In this document: piece by piece, positions 9,295 through 17,940 of the stretch
Numbering within the stretch: position 1 is the first letter of the stretch
Layout of the letters: the number at the start of each line of letters is the position of its first letter
NCBI RefSeq assembly: GCF_024461735.1
Contig: NZ_JANGAD010000006.1
Span: 62,001 to 126,000 of the forward strand
Source: Anaerotignum propionicum
GTDB lineage: Bacteria; Bacillota; Clostridia; Lachnospirales; Anaerotignaceae
Length of the DNA: 64,000 bases
Direction: 5' to 3'
Notes under the pieces: generated by a model
The model's input: the letters and a program-made list of their open reading frames with translations, nothing else
Database searches by the model: none
What the model was told of the DNA's origin: nothing
Position numbers and translations under genes: made by a program

Positions 9295-9352
9295 AAAAAC
9301 AACCATATTTAACAAAAAGTTAGAAAAACTTTGGTTATAATGGTTGTTTTTT
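9295..9352 (+). terminator. terminator after topA
   Basis: AAAAACAACCAT 9295-9306 pairs perfectly with ATGGTTGTTTTT 9340-9351. The right arm overlaps the -35 of the next promoter. Confidence 0.7.
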
Positions 9353-9372
9353 ATATTTGTCTATGATATAAT
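9344..9372 (+). promoter_or_regulatory. SigmaA promoter of rpsB-tsf
   Basis: TTGTTT 9344-9349 and a perfect TATAAT 9367-9372 are 17 bases apart. Transcription should start near 9379. Confidence 0.75.
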
Positions 9373-9406
9373 CCCAAAGGTAACTTTAAAACGCACGTAT
9401 CTGTTG

Positions 9407-9443
9407 CCAGAGGAATGGTGCCGACAGGGTCGGTCTCTTCTGG
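9407..9443 (+). promoter_or_regulatory. structured 5' leader of rpsB, candidate S2 autoregulatory element
   Basis: CCAGAGGA 9407-9414 pairs with TCTTCTGG 9436-9443 (one G-U), and inside it CCGAC 9421-9425 pairs with GTCGG 9429-9433 around AGG. The two helices are joined by an asymmetric internal loop. It lies between promoter and ribosome site, where ribosomal-protein leaders act. Binding of S2 is an inference. Confidence 0.5.
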
Positions 9444-9479
9444 AAAATGATGCGGAGGACTAACCACAGGAGGTGCGCT

Positions 9480-10202
9480 ATGAGCGTAATTTCAATGAAA
9501 CAATTATTAGAAGCAGGTGTTCATTTTGGACATCAGACAAGAAGATGGAACCCCAAAATGGCGGAATACATCTTCGCAGAAAGAAACGGTATTTATATCA
9601 TCGACTTACAGAAAACTGTAAAAAAGGTTGATGAGGCTTATGCAGAAGTTTGCAAGACAATTGCAGACGGCGGCGAAATTTTGTTTGTTGGTACAAAGAA
9701 GCAGGCTCAGGAATGCTTGAAAGAAGAAGCAGAAAGATGCGGTATGTACTATGTTAACCAGAGATGGTTGGGTGGTATGTTGACAAACTTCACAACAATC
9801 AAAACAAGAATTGCAAGATTGAAAGAATTAGAGAAAATGCAGGCTGACGGCATTTTTGAAGTACTGCCTAAGAAGGAAGTTGCAGCTTTGTTACACGAGA
9901 TGGAAAAGCTGGAAAAGAACCTTGGCGGTATCAAAAACATGAAGAAAGTGCCAGACATGCTCTTTATTGTTGATACAAGAAAAGAAAGAATTGCAGTTCA
10001 GGAAGCACACAATTTGGGTATCCCTATTGTTGCTATCGTTGATACAAACTGTGATCCTGACGAAATCGATTATGTTATTCCCGGTAACGATGATGCAATC
10101 CGCGCAGTAAAGTTGATTGCTTCCAAGGTTGCAGACGCTGTTTTGGAATCCAAGCAGGGTGAGCAGGAAGCGCCAGCTGTTGAAGAAACAGTAGCTGAAT
10201 AA
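9480..10202 (+). CDS. rpsB: 30S ribosomal protein S2
   Basis: Ribosomal protein S2 of the small subunit, 240 residues. The sequence opens with the family pattern [20 protein letters not shown], continues with [21 protein letters not shown], then [10 protein letters not shown] and [20 protein letters not shown]. The C-terminal tail is acidic ([23 protein letters not shown]), as often seen. I chose the ATG at 9480 because AGGAGG ends six bases upstream. An in-frame ATG at 9447 lies too early, just after the leader hairpin. It is co-transcribed with tsf through an intervening terminator-like hairpin. Confidence 0.98.
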   Translation: MSVISMKQLLEAGVHFGHQTRRWNPKMAEYIFAERNGIYIIDLQKTVKKVDEAYAEVCKTIADGGEILFVGTKKQAQECLKEEAERCGMYYVNQRWLGGMLTNFTTIKTRIARLKELEKMQADGIFEVLPKKEVAALLHEMEKLEKNLGGIKNMKKVPDMLFIVDTRKERIAVQEAHNLGIPIVAIVDTNCDPDEIDYVIPGNDDAIRAVKLIASKVADAVLESKQGEQEAPAVEETVAE

Positions 10203-10225
10203 GTTATTTACAAGGCATTTGCCCG

Positions 10226-10259
10226 AGCTTCAGCCAACTTACGGGCTGAAGCTCTTTTC
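10226..10259 (+). terminator. terminator-like hairpin between rpsB and tsf
   Basis: GAGCTTCAGCC 10226-10236 is a perfect inverted repeat of GGCTGAAGCTC 10245-10255, followed by only four T. It may be a partial terminator that lowers tsf expression relative to rpsB. Confidence 0.7.
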
Positions 10260-10292
10260 ATATTATAGAAGAAAATACGGAGGGAAAAAAAC

Positions 10293-11228
10293 ATGGCTAT
10301 TACAGCAGCAATGGTTAAGGAATTGAGAGAAACTACAGGCGTAGGCATGATGGATTGTAAAAAAGCGCTGGCAGAAACAGATGGCGATATGGAAAAAGCA
10401 GTAGAACTTTTGAGAGAAAAAGGTCTTGCCGCTTCCGCAAAGAAAGCTGGACGTATTGCTTCTGAAGGCATTGTAGATATTTATTTAAGCGATGATAATA
10501 AAATCGGTACAATTATCGAAGTAAACTCCGAAACAGACTTCGTTGCAAAAAACCAGATTTTCAAAGATTATGTTGCAGCAGTTGCAAAACAGGCTTCCAA
10601 GTCTTCAGCAGCTGATATGGATGCATTCTTTGAAGAGAAATGGGATTTGGATCCTCAGTTCACTGTAAAAGACGCTTTGAGCCAGCAGGTTGCAATTATT
10701 GGTGAAAACCTTAACATCAGACGTTTTGAGAAATTCGAAAAAGCTCAATCCGGCAAATTGGTTTCCTACATTCACGGCGGCGGCAGAATCGGCGTTATGA
10801 TTGAATTGGCTTGCGAAAATGAAAGTGAAGAATTGGAAGAATTGGGTAAGAACATTGCAATGCAGATTGCAGCATTAAACCCTAAGTTCATCACTGAAAA
10901 TGATGTTCCTTCTGATTTTATTGAAAAAGAAACAGAAATTTTAACACAGCAGGCAAAAAATGATCCTAAAAATGCAAGCAAGCCTGATCAGATTATTGCA
11001 AAAATGATTGAAGGCAGACTGAAAAAAGAATTAAAGGAAATGTGTTTAGTTGAACAGCCTTATGTAAAAGATGGCGACCTGACAGTTCAAAAATATATTG
11101 ATTCCGTAGCGAAAGTTGTAGGTGCTCCTATCCAAGTTGCACGTTATGTTCGTTTCGAAACAGGCGAAGGTTTAGAGAAAAAAGAAGAAAACTTTGCTGA
11201 TGAAGTTGCAAAAGCTGCGTTAGTATAA
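10293..11228 (+). CDS. tsf: elongation factor Ts
   Basis: Guanine-nucleotide exchange factor for EF-Tu. The 311-residue protein starts with the UBA-like domain containing MVKELRETTGVGMMDCKKAL, then has EVNSETDFVAKN, the EF-Tu-contacting TDFVAKN motif, and the dimerisation and core repeats ending near KVVGAPIQVARYVRFETGEG. CGGAGGG precedes the ATG. It forms the usual pair with rpsB and is closed by a strong terminator, so pyrH starts a new transcript. Confidence 0.98.
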   Translation: MAITAAMVKELRETTGVGMMDCKKALAETDGDMEKAVELLREKGLAASAKKAGRIASEGIVDIYLSDDNKIGTIIEVNSETDFVAKNQIFKDYVAAVAKQASKSSAADMDAFFEEKWDLDPQFTVKDALSQQVAIIGENLNIRRFEKFEKAQSGKLVSYIHGGGRIGVMIELACENESEELEELGKNIAMQIAALNPKFITENDVPSDFIEKETEILTQQAKNDPKNASKPDQIIAKMIEGRLKKELKEMCLVEQPYVKDGDLTVQKYIDSVAKVVGAPIQVARYVRFETGEGLEKKEENFADEVAKAALV

Positions 11229-11302
11229 GATACCTTCAAGTACCCTTGCTGCATTTGGTGATGGTACGTATTGTGGTTGTTTTATCAAACACGATAAAAT
11301 TG

Positions 11303-11336
11303 AAAAGAAACGCCAAATTCTGGCGTTTCTTTTTTT
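11303..11336 (+). terminator. terminator after tsf
   Basis: AAAAGAAACGCCA 11303-11315 pairs perfectly with TGGCGTTTCTTTT 11321-11333 around AATTC, continuing into T-rich sequence. Confidence 0.88.
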
Positions 11337-11424
11337 CGGAAATTATGAATTTTTTTACTTTTGTAAAAAATGTGGTAATTTTAGTTAGATTGTGATACAT
11401 TAGAATGGTAAGGAGGCTGTTACA

Positions 11425-12132
11425 ATGTATAAGAGAATTGTCCTGAAATTAAGCGGCGAGGCTCTAGCTGGTGATAAGGAAGGCGTCACTTTTGATGATA
11501 GCATTATTTGGGGGTTAGTGTCTCAAATTAAAGAAGTCATAAGCAGGGGCACACAAGTATGTCTCGTTGTTGGCGGCGGCAATTTTTGGCGTGGCAGAAG
11601 TGCTACTTCCGGTATGGATCGAACAAAAGCTGACCAAATTGGGATGTTGGCAACGGTAATGAATGCTATCTATTTGGCAGATGCTTTCAGACAAAACGAT
11701 GTATCAGCAACCGTTCAAACCCCCATTCCTTTTGGCACTATGACAGAGCTTTTTTCTAAGGATGTTGCATTGGCACGGCTGGAAAAGGGCGAGGTGCTGA
11801 TTTTTGCAGCTGGGCTTGGGCATCCATTCTTCTCAACAGATACAATTACAGCCTTAAGAGGGGCCGAGCTTGATGTAGATGGGTTATTTTTTGCAAAGAA
11901 TATCGATGGCGTCTATGATGACGACCCTGCGGTGAACGCCAATGCAAAAAAAATAGATGTAATTAAATCGGAAGAAATTGTCAAAAATAATCTTAAGGTA
12001 ATTGACATGGCGGCAGCCAATCTTTGCTTTGAGCGAAAAATTCCCGTTGTTATTTTCGGTTTAAATGAAGAGAAAAGTATAATCCGTGCGGTAAGCGGAG
12101 AAAAAATCGGTACAGTTGTTACAGTTTCTTGA
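11425..12132 (+). CDS. pyrH: UMP kinase
   Basis: Phosphorylates UMP to UDP in pyrimidine nucleotide synthesis; hexameric cytosolic enzyme of the amino-acid-kinase fold. The 235 residues include RIVLKLSGEALAG at the N-terminus, VVGGGNFWRG, DQIGMLATVMNA, TGHPFFSTDT-type sequence (here LGHPFFSTDTITALRGAE) and KNIDGVYDDDP. AAGGAGG lies upstream of the ATG. A candidate promoter (TTGTAA 11361-11366, TTAGAT 11385-11390, 18-base spacer) precedes it. The gene begins the pyrH-frr-uppS-cdsA-dxr-rseP run. Confidence 0.97.
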   Translation: MYKRIVLKLSGEALAGDKEGVTFDDSIIWGLVSQIKEVISRGTQVCLVVGGGNFWRGRSATSGMDRTKADQIGMLATVMNAIYLADAFRQNDVSATVQTPIPFGTMTELFSKDVALARLEKGEVLIFAAGLGHPFFSTDTITALRGAELDVDGLFFAKNIDGVYDDDPAVNANAKKIDVIKSEEIVKNNLKVIDMAAANLCFERKIPVVIFGLNEEKSIIRAVSGEKIGTVVTVS

Positions 12133-12158
12133 TAGAATAATCATAGGAGGCAAATGCT

Positions 12159-12716
12159 ATGGCATCAGAATTAATGAAACCTTTTGAAGAAAAAATGGAA
12201 AAAACCGTTGCAGCTTTGATGAGCGATTATGCAACCATCCGCGCAGGCCGTGCAAACCCCCATGTCCTTGATAAAATCACAGTTGAATATTATGGTACGC
12301 CTACACCAATCAATCAGGTGGGAAATATAACTGTTCCAGAAGCACGTATCATTCAGATTCAGCCTTGGGACAGCACAACCTTGAAGTTGATTGAAAAAGC
12401 AATCAATGCCTCAGATTTGGGCATCAACCCCAACAATGACGGTAAAGTAATCCGTTTGGTTTTCCCTGAATTAACAGAAGAGAGAAGAAAAGAACTGACA
12501 AAAGAAGTAAAAAAGAAAGCTGAAAACTCAAAAGTTGCAATTCGAAACATTAGAAGAGATGCAATGGATGCTTTCAAAAAAACTGAAAAGAAAAAGGAAA
12601 TTACCGAGGACGAACTTAAGGATCTGGAAGATAAAACACAGAAACTGACAGATAAATATGTTGCAGATATTGATAAAAAATGTGACGAAAAGTGTAAAGA
12701 CATCCTTGCGGTATAA
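12159..12716 (+). CDS. frr: ribosome recycling factor
   Basis: RRF splits post-termination ribosomes together with EF-G. The 185-residue, highly charged protein matches the family from KMEKTVAALMSDYATIRAGR and ANPHVLDKITVEYYGTPTP through PWDSTTLKLIEKAI to the LTEERRKELTKEVKKKAENS helix and KDLEDKTQKLTDKYVADID. Length is standard. AGGAGG lies nine bases before the ATG, 26 bases after pyrH. A short hairpin with a weak T tract follows at 12729-12756. Confidence 0.98.
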   Translation: MASELMKPFEEKMEKTVAALMSDYATIRAGRANPHVLDKITVEYYGTPTPINQVGNITVPEARIIQIQPWDSTTLKLIEKAINASDLGINPNNDGKVIRLVFPELTEERRKELTKEVKKKAENSKVAIRNIRRDAMDAFKKTEKKKEITEDELKDLEDKTQKLTDKYVADIDKKCDEKCKDILAV

Positions 12717-12728
12717 AATATATAATCC

Positions 12729-12756
12729 GCCCCTCTGGTAATAAGAGGGGCTTTGT
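12729..12756 (+). terminator. weak terminator-like hairpin between frr and uppS
   Basis: GCCCCTCT 12729-12736 pairs with AGAGGGGC 12744-12751, followed by TTTGTT. The T tract is poor, so read-through into uppS is likely. Confidence 0.55.
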
Positions 12757-12780
12757 TACTTTGTTTCACGGAGGAAATTT

Positions 12781-13521
12781 ATGTTTTTTCAAAAGAAGGA
12801 AAAAGCTGTATCCATTGACATGACTCGCTTACCCAAACATATTGCGATTATTATGGATGGGAATGGTCGATGGGCGGCTAAAAGGGCTTTGCCCAGAAAA
12901 GCAGGGCATAAGGCAGGAGCAGAGGCATTTGAGCGCTTGATTACTGAAGCAAAGGACATAGGAATCCAGCATATCACCGTGTATGCTTTTTCTACGGAAA
13001 ATTGGAAGCGTTCAGATGAGGAAGTCAATGCCATTATGGATTTAATGCGCCATTATTTAAAAAACTCCTTTCAACGCTTTTTAAAGGATAATGTAAGGAT
13101 GCATATAATAGGAGATATTTCTCGTTTGGACAAGGATATTCAAGAGCAAATACAAGAGGTTGAAGAAAAATCCAAAGAAAAAGATGGCATGACGGTCCAT
13201 ATCGCTTTAAATTATGGCGGAAGAGATGAGCTATTGCGCAGTGTTCAAAAGATTACAGAAAAAGCACTGAATGGACAGATTTATCTTCAAGATATTACAG
13301 AAGAAACAATCGAAGAAAATCTTGATACTGCTGGCGTGCCTGACCCCGAGCTGCTTATTAGAACAAGCGGTGAGGAGCGCATCAGTAATTTTCTTTTATG
13401 GCAAATTGCATATTCTGAATTATATTTTTCAAATGTGTTATGGCCTGATTTTAATAAAAAGGACCTGGTAGAGGCAATTTACTATTATCAGAATAGAGAA
13501 CGCCGCTTCGGCGGAAGATGA
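12781..13521 (+). CDS. uppS: isoprenyl transferase (undecaprenyl diphosphate synthase)
   Basis: Condenses isopentenyl diphosphate units in cis to make the C55 lipid carrier for cell-wall synthesis. The 246-residue protein contains the signature HIAIIMDGNGRWAAKR with the catalytic Asp, AGHKAGAEAF, TVYAFSTENWKRS, ALNYGGRDEL and the C-terminal DPELLIRTSGEERISNFLLW. CGGAGG precedes the ATG. It feeds on the isoprenoid pathway whose genes dxr and ispG lie downstream in the same region. Confidence 0.96.
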   Translation: MFFQKKEKAVSIDMTRLPKHIAIIMDGNGRWAAKRALPRKAGHKAGAEAFERLITEAKDIGIQHITVYAFSTENWKRSDEEVNAIMDLMRHYLKNSFQRFLKDNVRMHIIGDISRLDKDIQEQIQEVEEKSKEKDGMTVHIALNYGGRDELLRSVQKITEKALNGQIYLQDITEETIEENLDTAGVPDPELLIRTSGEERISNFLLWQIAYSELYFSNVLWPDFNKKDLVEAIYYYQNRERRFGGR

Positions 13522-13538
13522 ATTGAGGTGATTTTTCA

Positions 13539-14357
13539 TTGAAAACTAGAATCATTTCCGCAGTAGCCCTTTTGCCGTTTCTAATATTTGTTGTTGCATC
13601 CGGAGGTTTTTGGTTAAAAGCCTCAGTTATTGTTTTGGGGCTGATAGGCATGCATGAGTTTTATCGTGCTTTTTCCAAAGAGAATGCAGGATTGCATATC
13701 ATTGGATATATTTTTGCATTATATTATGGACTTTTTATGGAGCAAATTATAAACGAGAACAATTATTTTAATATTTTTGTTTCTTTTTTCCTAGTGGTAT
13801 TATTGGTTTACACAGTAGTTTGTCATGATAAAACAAATGCATTGGAAGGCATGACAGGATTTTTTGGCTTTTTCTATGCATTCTTTTTGCTGTCTCACAT
13901 CTATTTAATTAGAGAATTTGCATATGGTCAGCAATTGGTTTGGCTTGCATTTATTGCAGCTTTCGGCTGTGACACAGGGGCATATTTCATTGGAGTCAAT
14001 TTTGGAAAGCATAAACTAATTCCTACCTTGAGTCCCAAAAAAACAATTGAAGGAGCAATCGGCGGCATTCTAACTGCAACTTTACTTTCTATGGCATACG
14101 GTTTATGGATCGGAAAAGTTGTGATGTTTGAGGATGTAAATTTATTGCTGTTATGTGGTTTAGCAGGTTTTTTCGGTTCCTTTTTAGCCCAAATTGGCGA
14201 TTTGGCAGCCTCAGCCATGAAAAGAATAAACGGAATCAAGGATTTTGGAAAATTAATACCCGGTCATGGTGGTGTTTTAGATCGCTTTGATAGTGTAATT
14301 TTAACTGCTCCGGCCTTGTATTATATTATGTTCTTCTTAATTAAAGCAAAACCGTAA
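13539..14357 (+). CDS. cdsA: phosphatidate cytidylyltransferase
   Basis: Makes CDP-diacylglycerol from phosphatidate and CTP at the membrane, the entry to phospholipid synthesis. The 272-residue protein has about seven or eight hydrophobic segments, an internal SPKKTIEGAIGG, and the C-terminal family signature GDLAASAMKRINGIKDFGK followed by LIPGHGGVLDRFDS. The start is TTG at 13539, supported by GAGGTGA upstream and by no better ATG. It follows uppS after 17 bases and precedes dxr by 14. Confidence 0.95.
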   Translation: MKTRIISAVALLPFLIFVVASGGFWLKASVIVLGLIGMHEFYRAFSKENAGLHIIGYIFALYYGLFMEQIINENNYFNIFVSFFLVVLLVYTVVCHDKTNALEGMTGFFGFFYAFFLLSHIYLIREFAYGQQLVWLAFIAAFGCDTGAYFIGVNFGKHKLIPTLSPKKTIEGAIGGILTATLLSMAYGLWIGKVVMFEDVNLLLLCGLAGFFGSFLAQIGDLAASAMKRINGIKDFGKLIPGHGGVLDRFDSVILTAPALYYIMFFLIKAKP

Positions 14358-14371
14358 AGAGGTATCTAGGT

Positions 14372-15520
14372 ATGAGAGAAATTTCTATTTTAGGCTCAAC
14401 TGGTTCCATTGGTACACAAACCTTGGAAGTAATTGAGCATTTAGGTGACATCAAAGTTTCAGGAATTACGGGAAACCATAATATAGATTTACTTGAAAAG
14501 CAAGCAAGAAAATTTTGTCCCCGCTATGTTGCAGTTATGGATGAAAACCGTGCTAAAACCCTTCGAGACCGTTTGCGTGACACGAATACTAAGGTATTAA
14601 GTGGAATGGAAGGGCTGATTGAGGTTGCAACATTAGACAGTGTTGATACTGTGGTAACTTCTGTTGTTGGGAATGTAGGTTTAAAACCCACTTTTGAAGC
14701 CATTTCTGCTGGGAAAGATATTGCTTTGGCAAATAAAGAAACCCTTGTTTCTGCAGGACAACTGGTAATGGATTTGGCAAAGAAAAAAGGTGTTTCGATT
14801 TATCCTGTGGATAGTGAGCATTCTGCAATTTTTCAATCCTTGCAAGGGAATGAAGATAACCCCATTCGCCGCATTTTATTGACGGCATCAGGTGGTCCAT
14901 TCCGTGGTAAGAGAAAAGAGGAATTGCTGCATGTGACTGCCGCTGATGCATTAAAGCATCCCAACTGGTCTATGGGTAGAAAAATCACAATTGATTCTGC
15001 TACGCTGATGAACAAAGGTTTAGAGGTAATGGAGGCAAAGTGGTTATTCGATGTATCGGCAAACCAAATAGAGGTGTTGGTGCATCCCCAAAGTATTATG
15101 CATTCCGCAGTTGAGTATGAGGATGGTGCCATCATGGCACAAATGGGAGAGCCTGATATGAAGGTGCCTATTCAATATGCTCTAACTTATCCCAAAAGAA
15201 GAAAAAGTCCTTTCCCAAAAGTGGATTTTACCAAAAGAAATACACTGACTTTTGAAAAGCCTGATATGGAAACCTTTCGGTGTCTGGCATTGGCATACCA
15301 TGCACTTGAAATCGGGGGAACATTACCCGCAGTTTTAAATGGAGCAAATGAAATAGCAGTAGAAAAATTTTTAAATGGTAAAATATCTTTTTTACAAATT
15401 CCTGAACTGATAGAACTGACTATGAATGCATATACTGTGAAGTATGATTACACATTAGAAGATTTATTGGAAGCAGATGACTGGGCAAGAAGCTTTGCCA
15501 CAGGTGTGACTTTTCAATAA
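14372..15520 (+). CDS. dxr: 1-deoxy-D-xylulose-5-phosphate reductoisomerase
   Basis: Second enzyme of the MEP isoprenoid pathway; makes 2-C-methyl-D-erythritol 4-phosphate using NADPH and a divalent metal. The 382 residues include the nucleotide-binding ISILGSTGSIGTQTLEV, ALANKETLVSAG, the metal and substrate motif VDSEHSAIFQSL, the flexible loop ASGGPFRG, and KITIDSATLMNKGLEVMEA. All the catalytic motif residues appear present. Located between cdsA and rseP, a conserved Firmicute order. Confidence 0.97.
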   Translation: MREISILGSTGSIGTQTLEVIEHLGDIKVSGITGNHNIDLLEKQARKFCPRYVAVMDENRAKTLRDRLRDTNTKVLSGMEGLIEVATLDSVDTVVTSVVGNVGLKPTFEAISAGKDIALANKETLVSAGQLVMDLAKKKGVSIYPVDSEHSAIFQSLQGNEDNPIRRILLTASGGPFRGKRKEELLHVTAADALKHPNWSMGRKITIDSATLMNKGLEVMEAKWLFDVSANQIEVLVHPQSIMHSAVEYEDGAIMAQMGEPDMKVPIQYALTYPKRRKSPFPKVDFTKRNTLTFEKPDMETFRCLALAYHALEIGGTLPAVLNGANEIAVEKFLNGKISFLQIPELIELTMNAYTVKYDYTLEDLLEADDWARSFATGVTFQ

Positions 15521-15538
15521 ACGAAAGGAGGCAGGAGC

Positions 15539-16609
15539 TTGTTCTCCATTTTGATTTCGCTGATTTTAATTGGTGTACTTGTAATTGCACATGAATTTGG
15601 GCATTTTATTGCCGCAAAAAAAAGTGGTATTTTGGTTGAAGAATTTTCCATTGGCATGGGCACAAAGATATTTTCTCGCCAAATGGGAGAAACAGAATTT
15701 AGTATTCGACTTTTACCCCTAGGTGGGTTTTGTCGTATGCAGGATCAGGAAGAAGACGGAACAATTGGCCCAAGGTCTTTTCTGAATAAATCTGTAGGGG
15801 TTCGTTTTATTGTCATGTTCGCAGGGCCGTTTATGAATTTTCTTTTGGCTTTTATTATGATTATAGGGCTTACATCTACCTCATATACGGCTTTCCCTAA
15901 AATCAAAGAGGTTTTGCCGGGTACGCCTGCTCAGGAAATTGGCTTGCAAGCTGGCGATGAAATGTATAGAATTAATGGGAAGCGTATTCATATTTACGAT
16001 GAATTGGAAGCACAGATTTATAAAAGTGGCGGTGAAGAGTTGCGATTGGACGTCATTAGAGAGAATCAGGTGTATACCTATAAATTGACGCCAAAATATG
16101 ATGCACAACGCAAGGGTTACTTAATTGGATTTGCACCTGAAATCCAAGTGGGTTTATTTGCGGAAGCAGTTGAAGGATATAGCAAAATTTCAGTGGTTGA
16201 TACCATGTACTACAGCTACTATTCTATGCTGAATTATGTGAAGCTTACAGCAGAGGGGTTGGCGCGAGTATTTACCTTTACCGCCGACAAGGATGAGTAT
16301 GGTGGTCCCATTTCCATTGTAAAAATGGTTGGAGATAGCTATGAAGCCGGTATGACTTATGGCGTAAAGGAAGCAGTTCAAAATGTAATCTATATTGGGG
16401 CCGTGCTTAGTGCCAACTTAGGGGTACTTAATCTTTTTCCCATACCTGCACTGGATGGAGGAAGGATTCTTTTATTGCTGGTTGAGGCAATCCGAAGAAG
16501 GCCTTTAAATCCCGATCTGGAAAGCAAAATACATTTTCTTGGATTTGCCTTTTTAATGGGATTAATGGTTTTTGTTCTTTACGGAGATATAGTTAAGGTT
16601 TTTGCATAG
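15539..16609 (+). CDS. rseP: RIP metalloprotease RseP (site-2 protease)
   Basis: Intramembrane zinc protease that cleaves anti-sigma factors and signal-peptide remnants. The zinc motif HEFGH is at residues 18-22 in the first membrane helix. A membrane helix follows near residues 90-115, then a PDZ domain (roughly 125-205), and the C-terminal NLFPIPALDGGR with the third zinc ligand, followed by a last helix. Length 356 residues, normal for the family. The start is TTG at 15539 after AAAGGAGG. Two terminator-like hairpins separate it from ispG. Confidence 0.94.
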   Translation: MFSILISLILIGVLVIAHEFGHFIAAKKSGILVEEFSIGMGTKIFSRQMGETEFSIRLLPLGGFCRMQDQEEDGTIGPRSFLNKSVGVRFIVMFAGPFMNFLLAFIMIIGLTSTSYTAFPKIKEVLPGTPAQEIGLQAGDEMYRINGKRIHIYDELEAQIYKSGGEELRLDVIRENQVYTYKLTPKYDAQRKGYLIGFAPEIQVGLFAEAVEGYSKISVVDTMYYSYYSMLNYVKLTAEGLARVFTFTADKDEYGGPISIVKMVGDSYEAGMTYGVKEAVQNVIYIGAVLSANLGVLNLFPIPALDGGRILLLLVEAIRRRPLNPDLESKIHFLGFAFLMGLMVFVLYGDIVKVFA

Positions 16610-16647
16610 TTTATGAGTCGTATTTTTAAAAAGCGATAACTGGTAAG

Positions 16648-16690
16648 AAACGGGAGATTGTTTTGAAATTTATGGTCTCCTGTTTTCTCT
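16648..16690 (+). terminator. terminator-like hairpin after rseP
   Basis: AAACGGGAGA 16648-16657 pairs with TCTCCTGTTT 16676-16685 (one G-U), followed by TTCTCTTTTC. Confidence 0.6.
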
Positions 16691-16759
16691 TTTCACCGTG
16701 GTTGCTTAAATTAAATTCTTTCATCTTGAAAGTTCAGCAAAGGGCTTTCATGAGATATG

Positions 16760-16789
16760 GCTCAAATGACTATCATTTGGGCGTTTTTT
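16760..16789 (+). terminator. second terminator between rseP and ispG
   Basis: GCTCAAATGA 16760-16769 pairs with TCATTTGGGC 16773-16782 (one G-U) around a three-base loop, with T6 at 16784-16789. It lies 70 bases before ispG and could also act as an attenuator of it. Confidence 0.75.
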
Positions 16790-16861
16790 ATGCTTAAATA
16801 AAATAAAGTCTTTGTTTCTTAAACATGTGATTAAAAGTGGTTGTAAAAGGATGTGACAAAT

Positions 16862-17911
16862 ATGTTGCGAAAAATGACAAGAGAAGTGCAAGTGGGGAAG
16901 GTGAAAATTGGCGGTGGAAATCCCATCGTCATTCAATCCATGTGCAACACAGATACTCGGGATGTGGCGGCAACGGTGAAACAGATATTGGACATGGAGG
17001 AAGCCGGATGTGAGTTGGTGCGGGTTGCAATTTTAGATATGGAAGCCGCCAATGCTGTGGAAGAGATTAAAAAACAAATACATATTCCTTTGGTTGCTGA
17101 TATTCACTTTGATTATAGATTGGCTCTGCGAGTTATGGAGTTGGGAATTGATAAAGTTAGAATTAATCCCGGTAATATTGGAGAGGAAAGTCGCATTCGT
17201 CAAGTAGTGGAAAAAGCAAAGGAAAAGGGCATTCCTATTCGCATTGGTGTAAACAGTGGCTCTCTGGAAAAGGATTTGGTTGAGAAATATGGCGGTGTAA
17301 CTCCCCAAGGTTTGGTGGAGAGCGCACTGCGTCATGTACACATTCTTGAGAAGTATCATTTTCATGATATTATTGTGTCCATTAAAGCATCAGACGTCCC
17401 ATTTTCCTTGGAAGCGTATGGTCTGCTTTCTCAAGCCATTGACTATCCTATACATGTAGGGATTACCGAGGCAGGAACTGTTTATAGCGGCACCATTAAG
17501 TCTGCAGTAGGTATAGGTACAATTCTTGCGGCAGGTATAGGGGATACCCTGCGTGTTTCCTTAACAGGGGACCCAATAGAAGAAATTCGTGCGGCAAAAG
17601 AGATTTTAAAAAGCCTTGGATTGCGAAAGTTTGGCATCGAATTGATTTCCTGTCCCACCTGCGGAAGAACACAAATAGATTTAATCTCCATTGCCAATGA
17701 GGTGGAAGGACTTTGCAAGGATATTGATAAAAATATAAAGGTTGCCGTAATGGGCTGTGTGGTAAATGGTCCTGGGGAAGCCAGAGAAGCCGATGTTGGT
17801 ATCGCTGGTGGAAAAGGAGAGGGGCTTTTATTTAAAAAGGGAGAAATCATCAAAAAAGTTAAGGAGTATGAGTTGGTTTCTGCTCTAATGGAAGAGATTG
17901 AACGCTTTTAA
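16862..17911 (+). CDS. ispG: (E)-4-hydroxy-3-methylbut-2-enyl-diphosphate synthase
   Basis: GcpE/IspG, the iron-sulfur enzyme of the penultimate MEP-pathway step, converting MEcPP to HMBPP. The N-terminal TIM-barrel part has [19 protein letters not shown] and [14 protein letters not shown]. The C-terminal part holds the [4Fe-4S] ligands: the two cysteines of [12 protein letters not shown] and the third in [14 protein letters not shown] prefer the ATG at 16862 (349 residues), with AAAAGG eleven bases upstream. The alternative GTG at 16853 sits only two bases from that site. PolC follows after 29 bases. Confidence 0.95.
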   Translation: MLRKMTREVQVGKVKIGGGNPIVIQSMCNTDTRDVAATVKQILDMEEAGCELVRVAILDMEAANAVEEIKKQIHIPLVADIHFDYRLALRVMELGIDKVRINPGNIGEESRIRQVVEKAKEKGIPIRIGVNSGSLEKDLVEKYGGVTPQGLVESALRHVHILEKYHFHDIIVSIKASDVPFSLEAYGLLSQAIDYPIHVGITEAGTVYSGTIKSAVGIGTILAAGIGDTLRVSLTGDPIEEIRAAKEILKSLGLRKFGIELISCPTCGRTQIDLISIANEVEGLCKDIDKNIKVAVMGCVVNGPGEAREADVGIAGGKGEGLLFKKGEIIKKVKEYELVSALMEEIERF

Positions 17912-17940
17912 TTGAAATGGAATTGGAAAGGAGGGATAGT

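Noticed and set aside
10208..10471. Minus-strand open frame of 87 codons over the start of tsf
   Set aside because: It is an antisense shadow of EF-Ts and includes the rpsB-tsf hairpin; no supporting ribosome site or family match.
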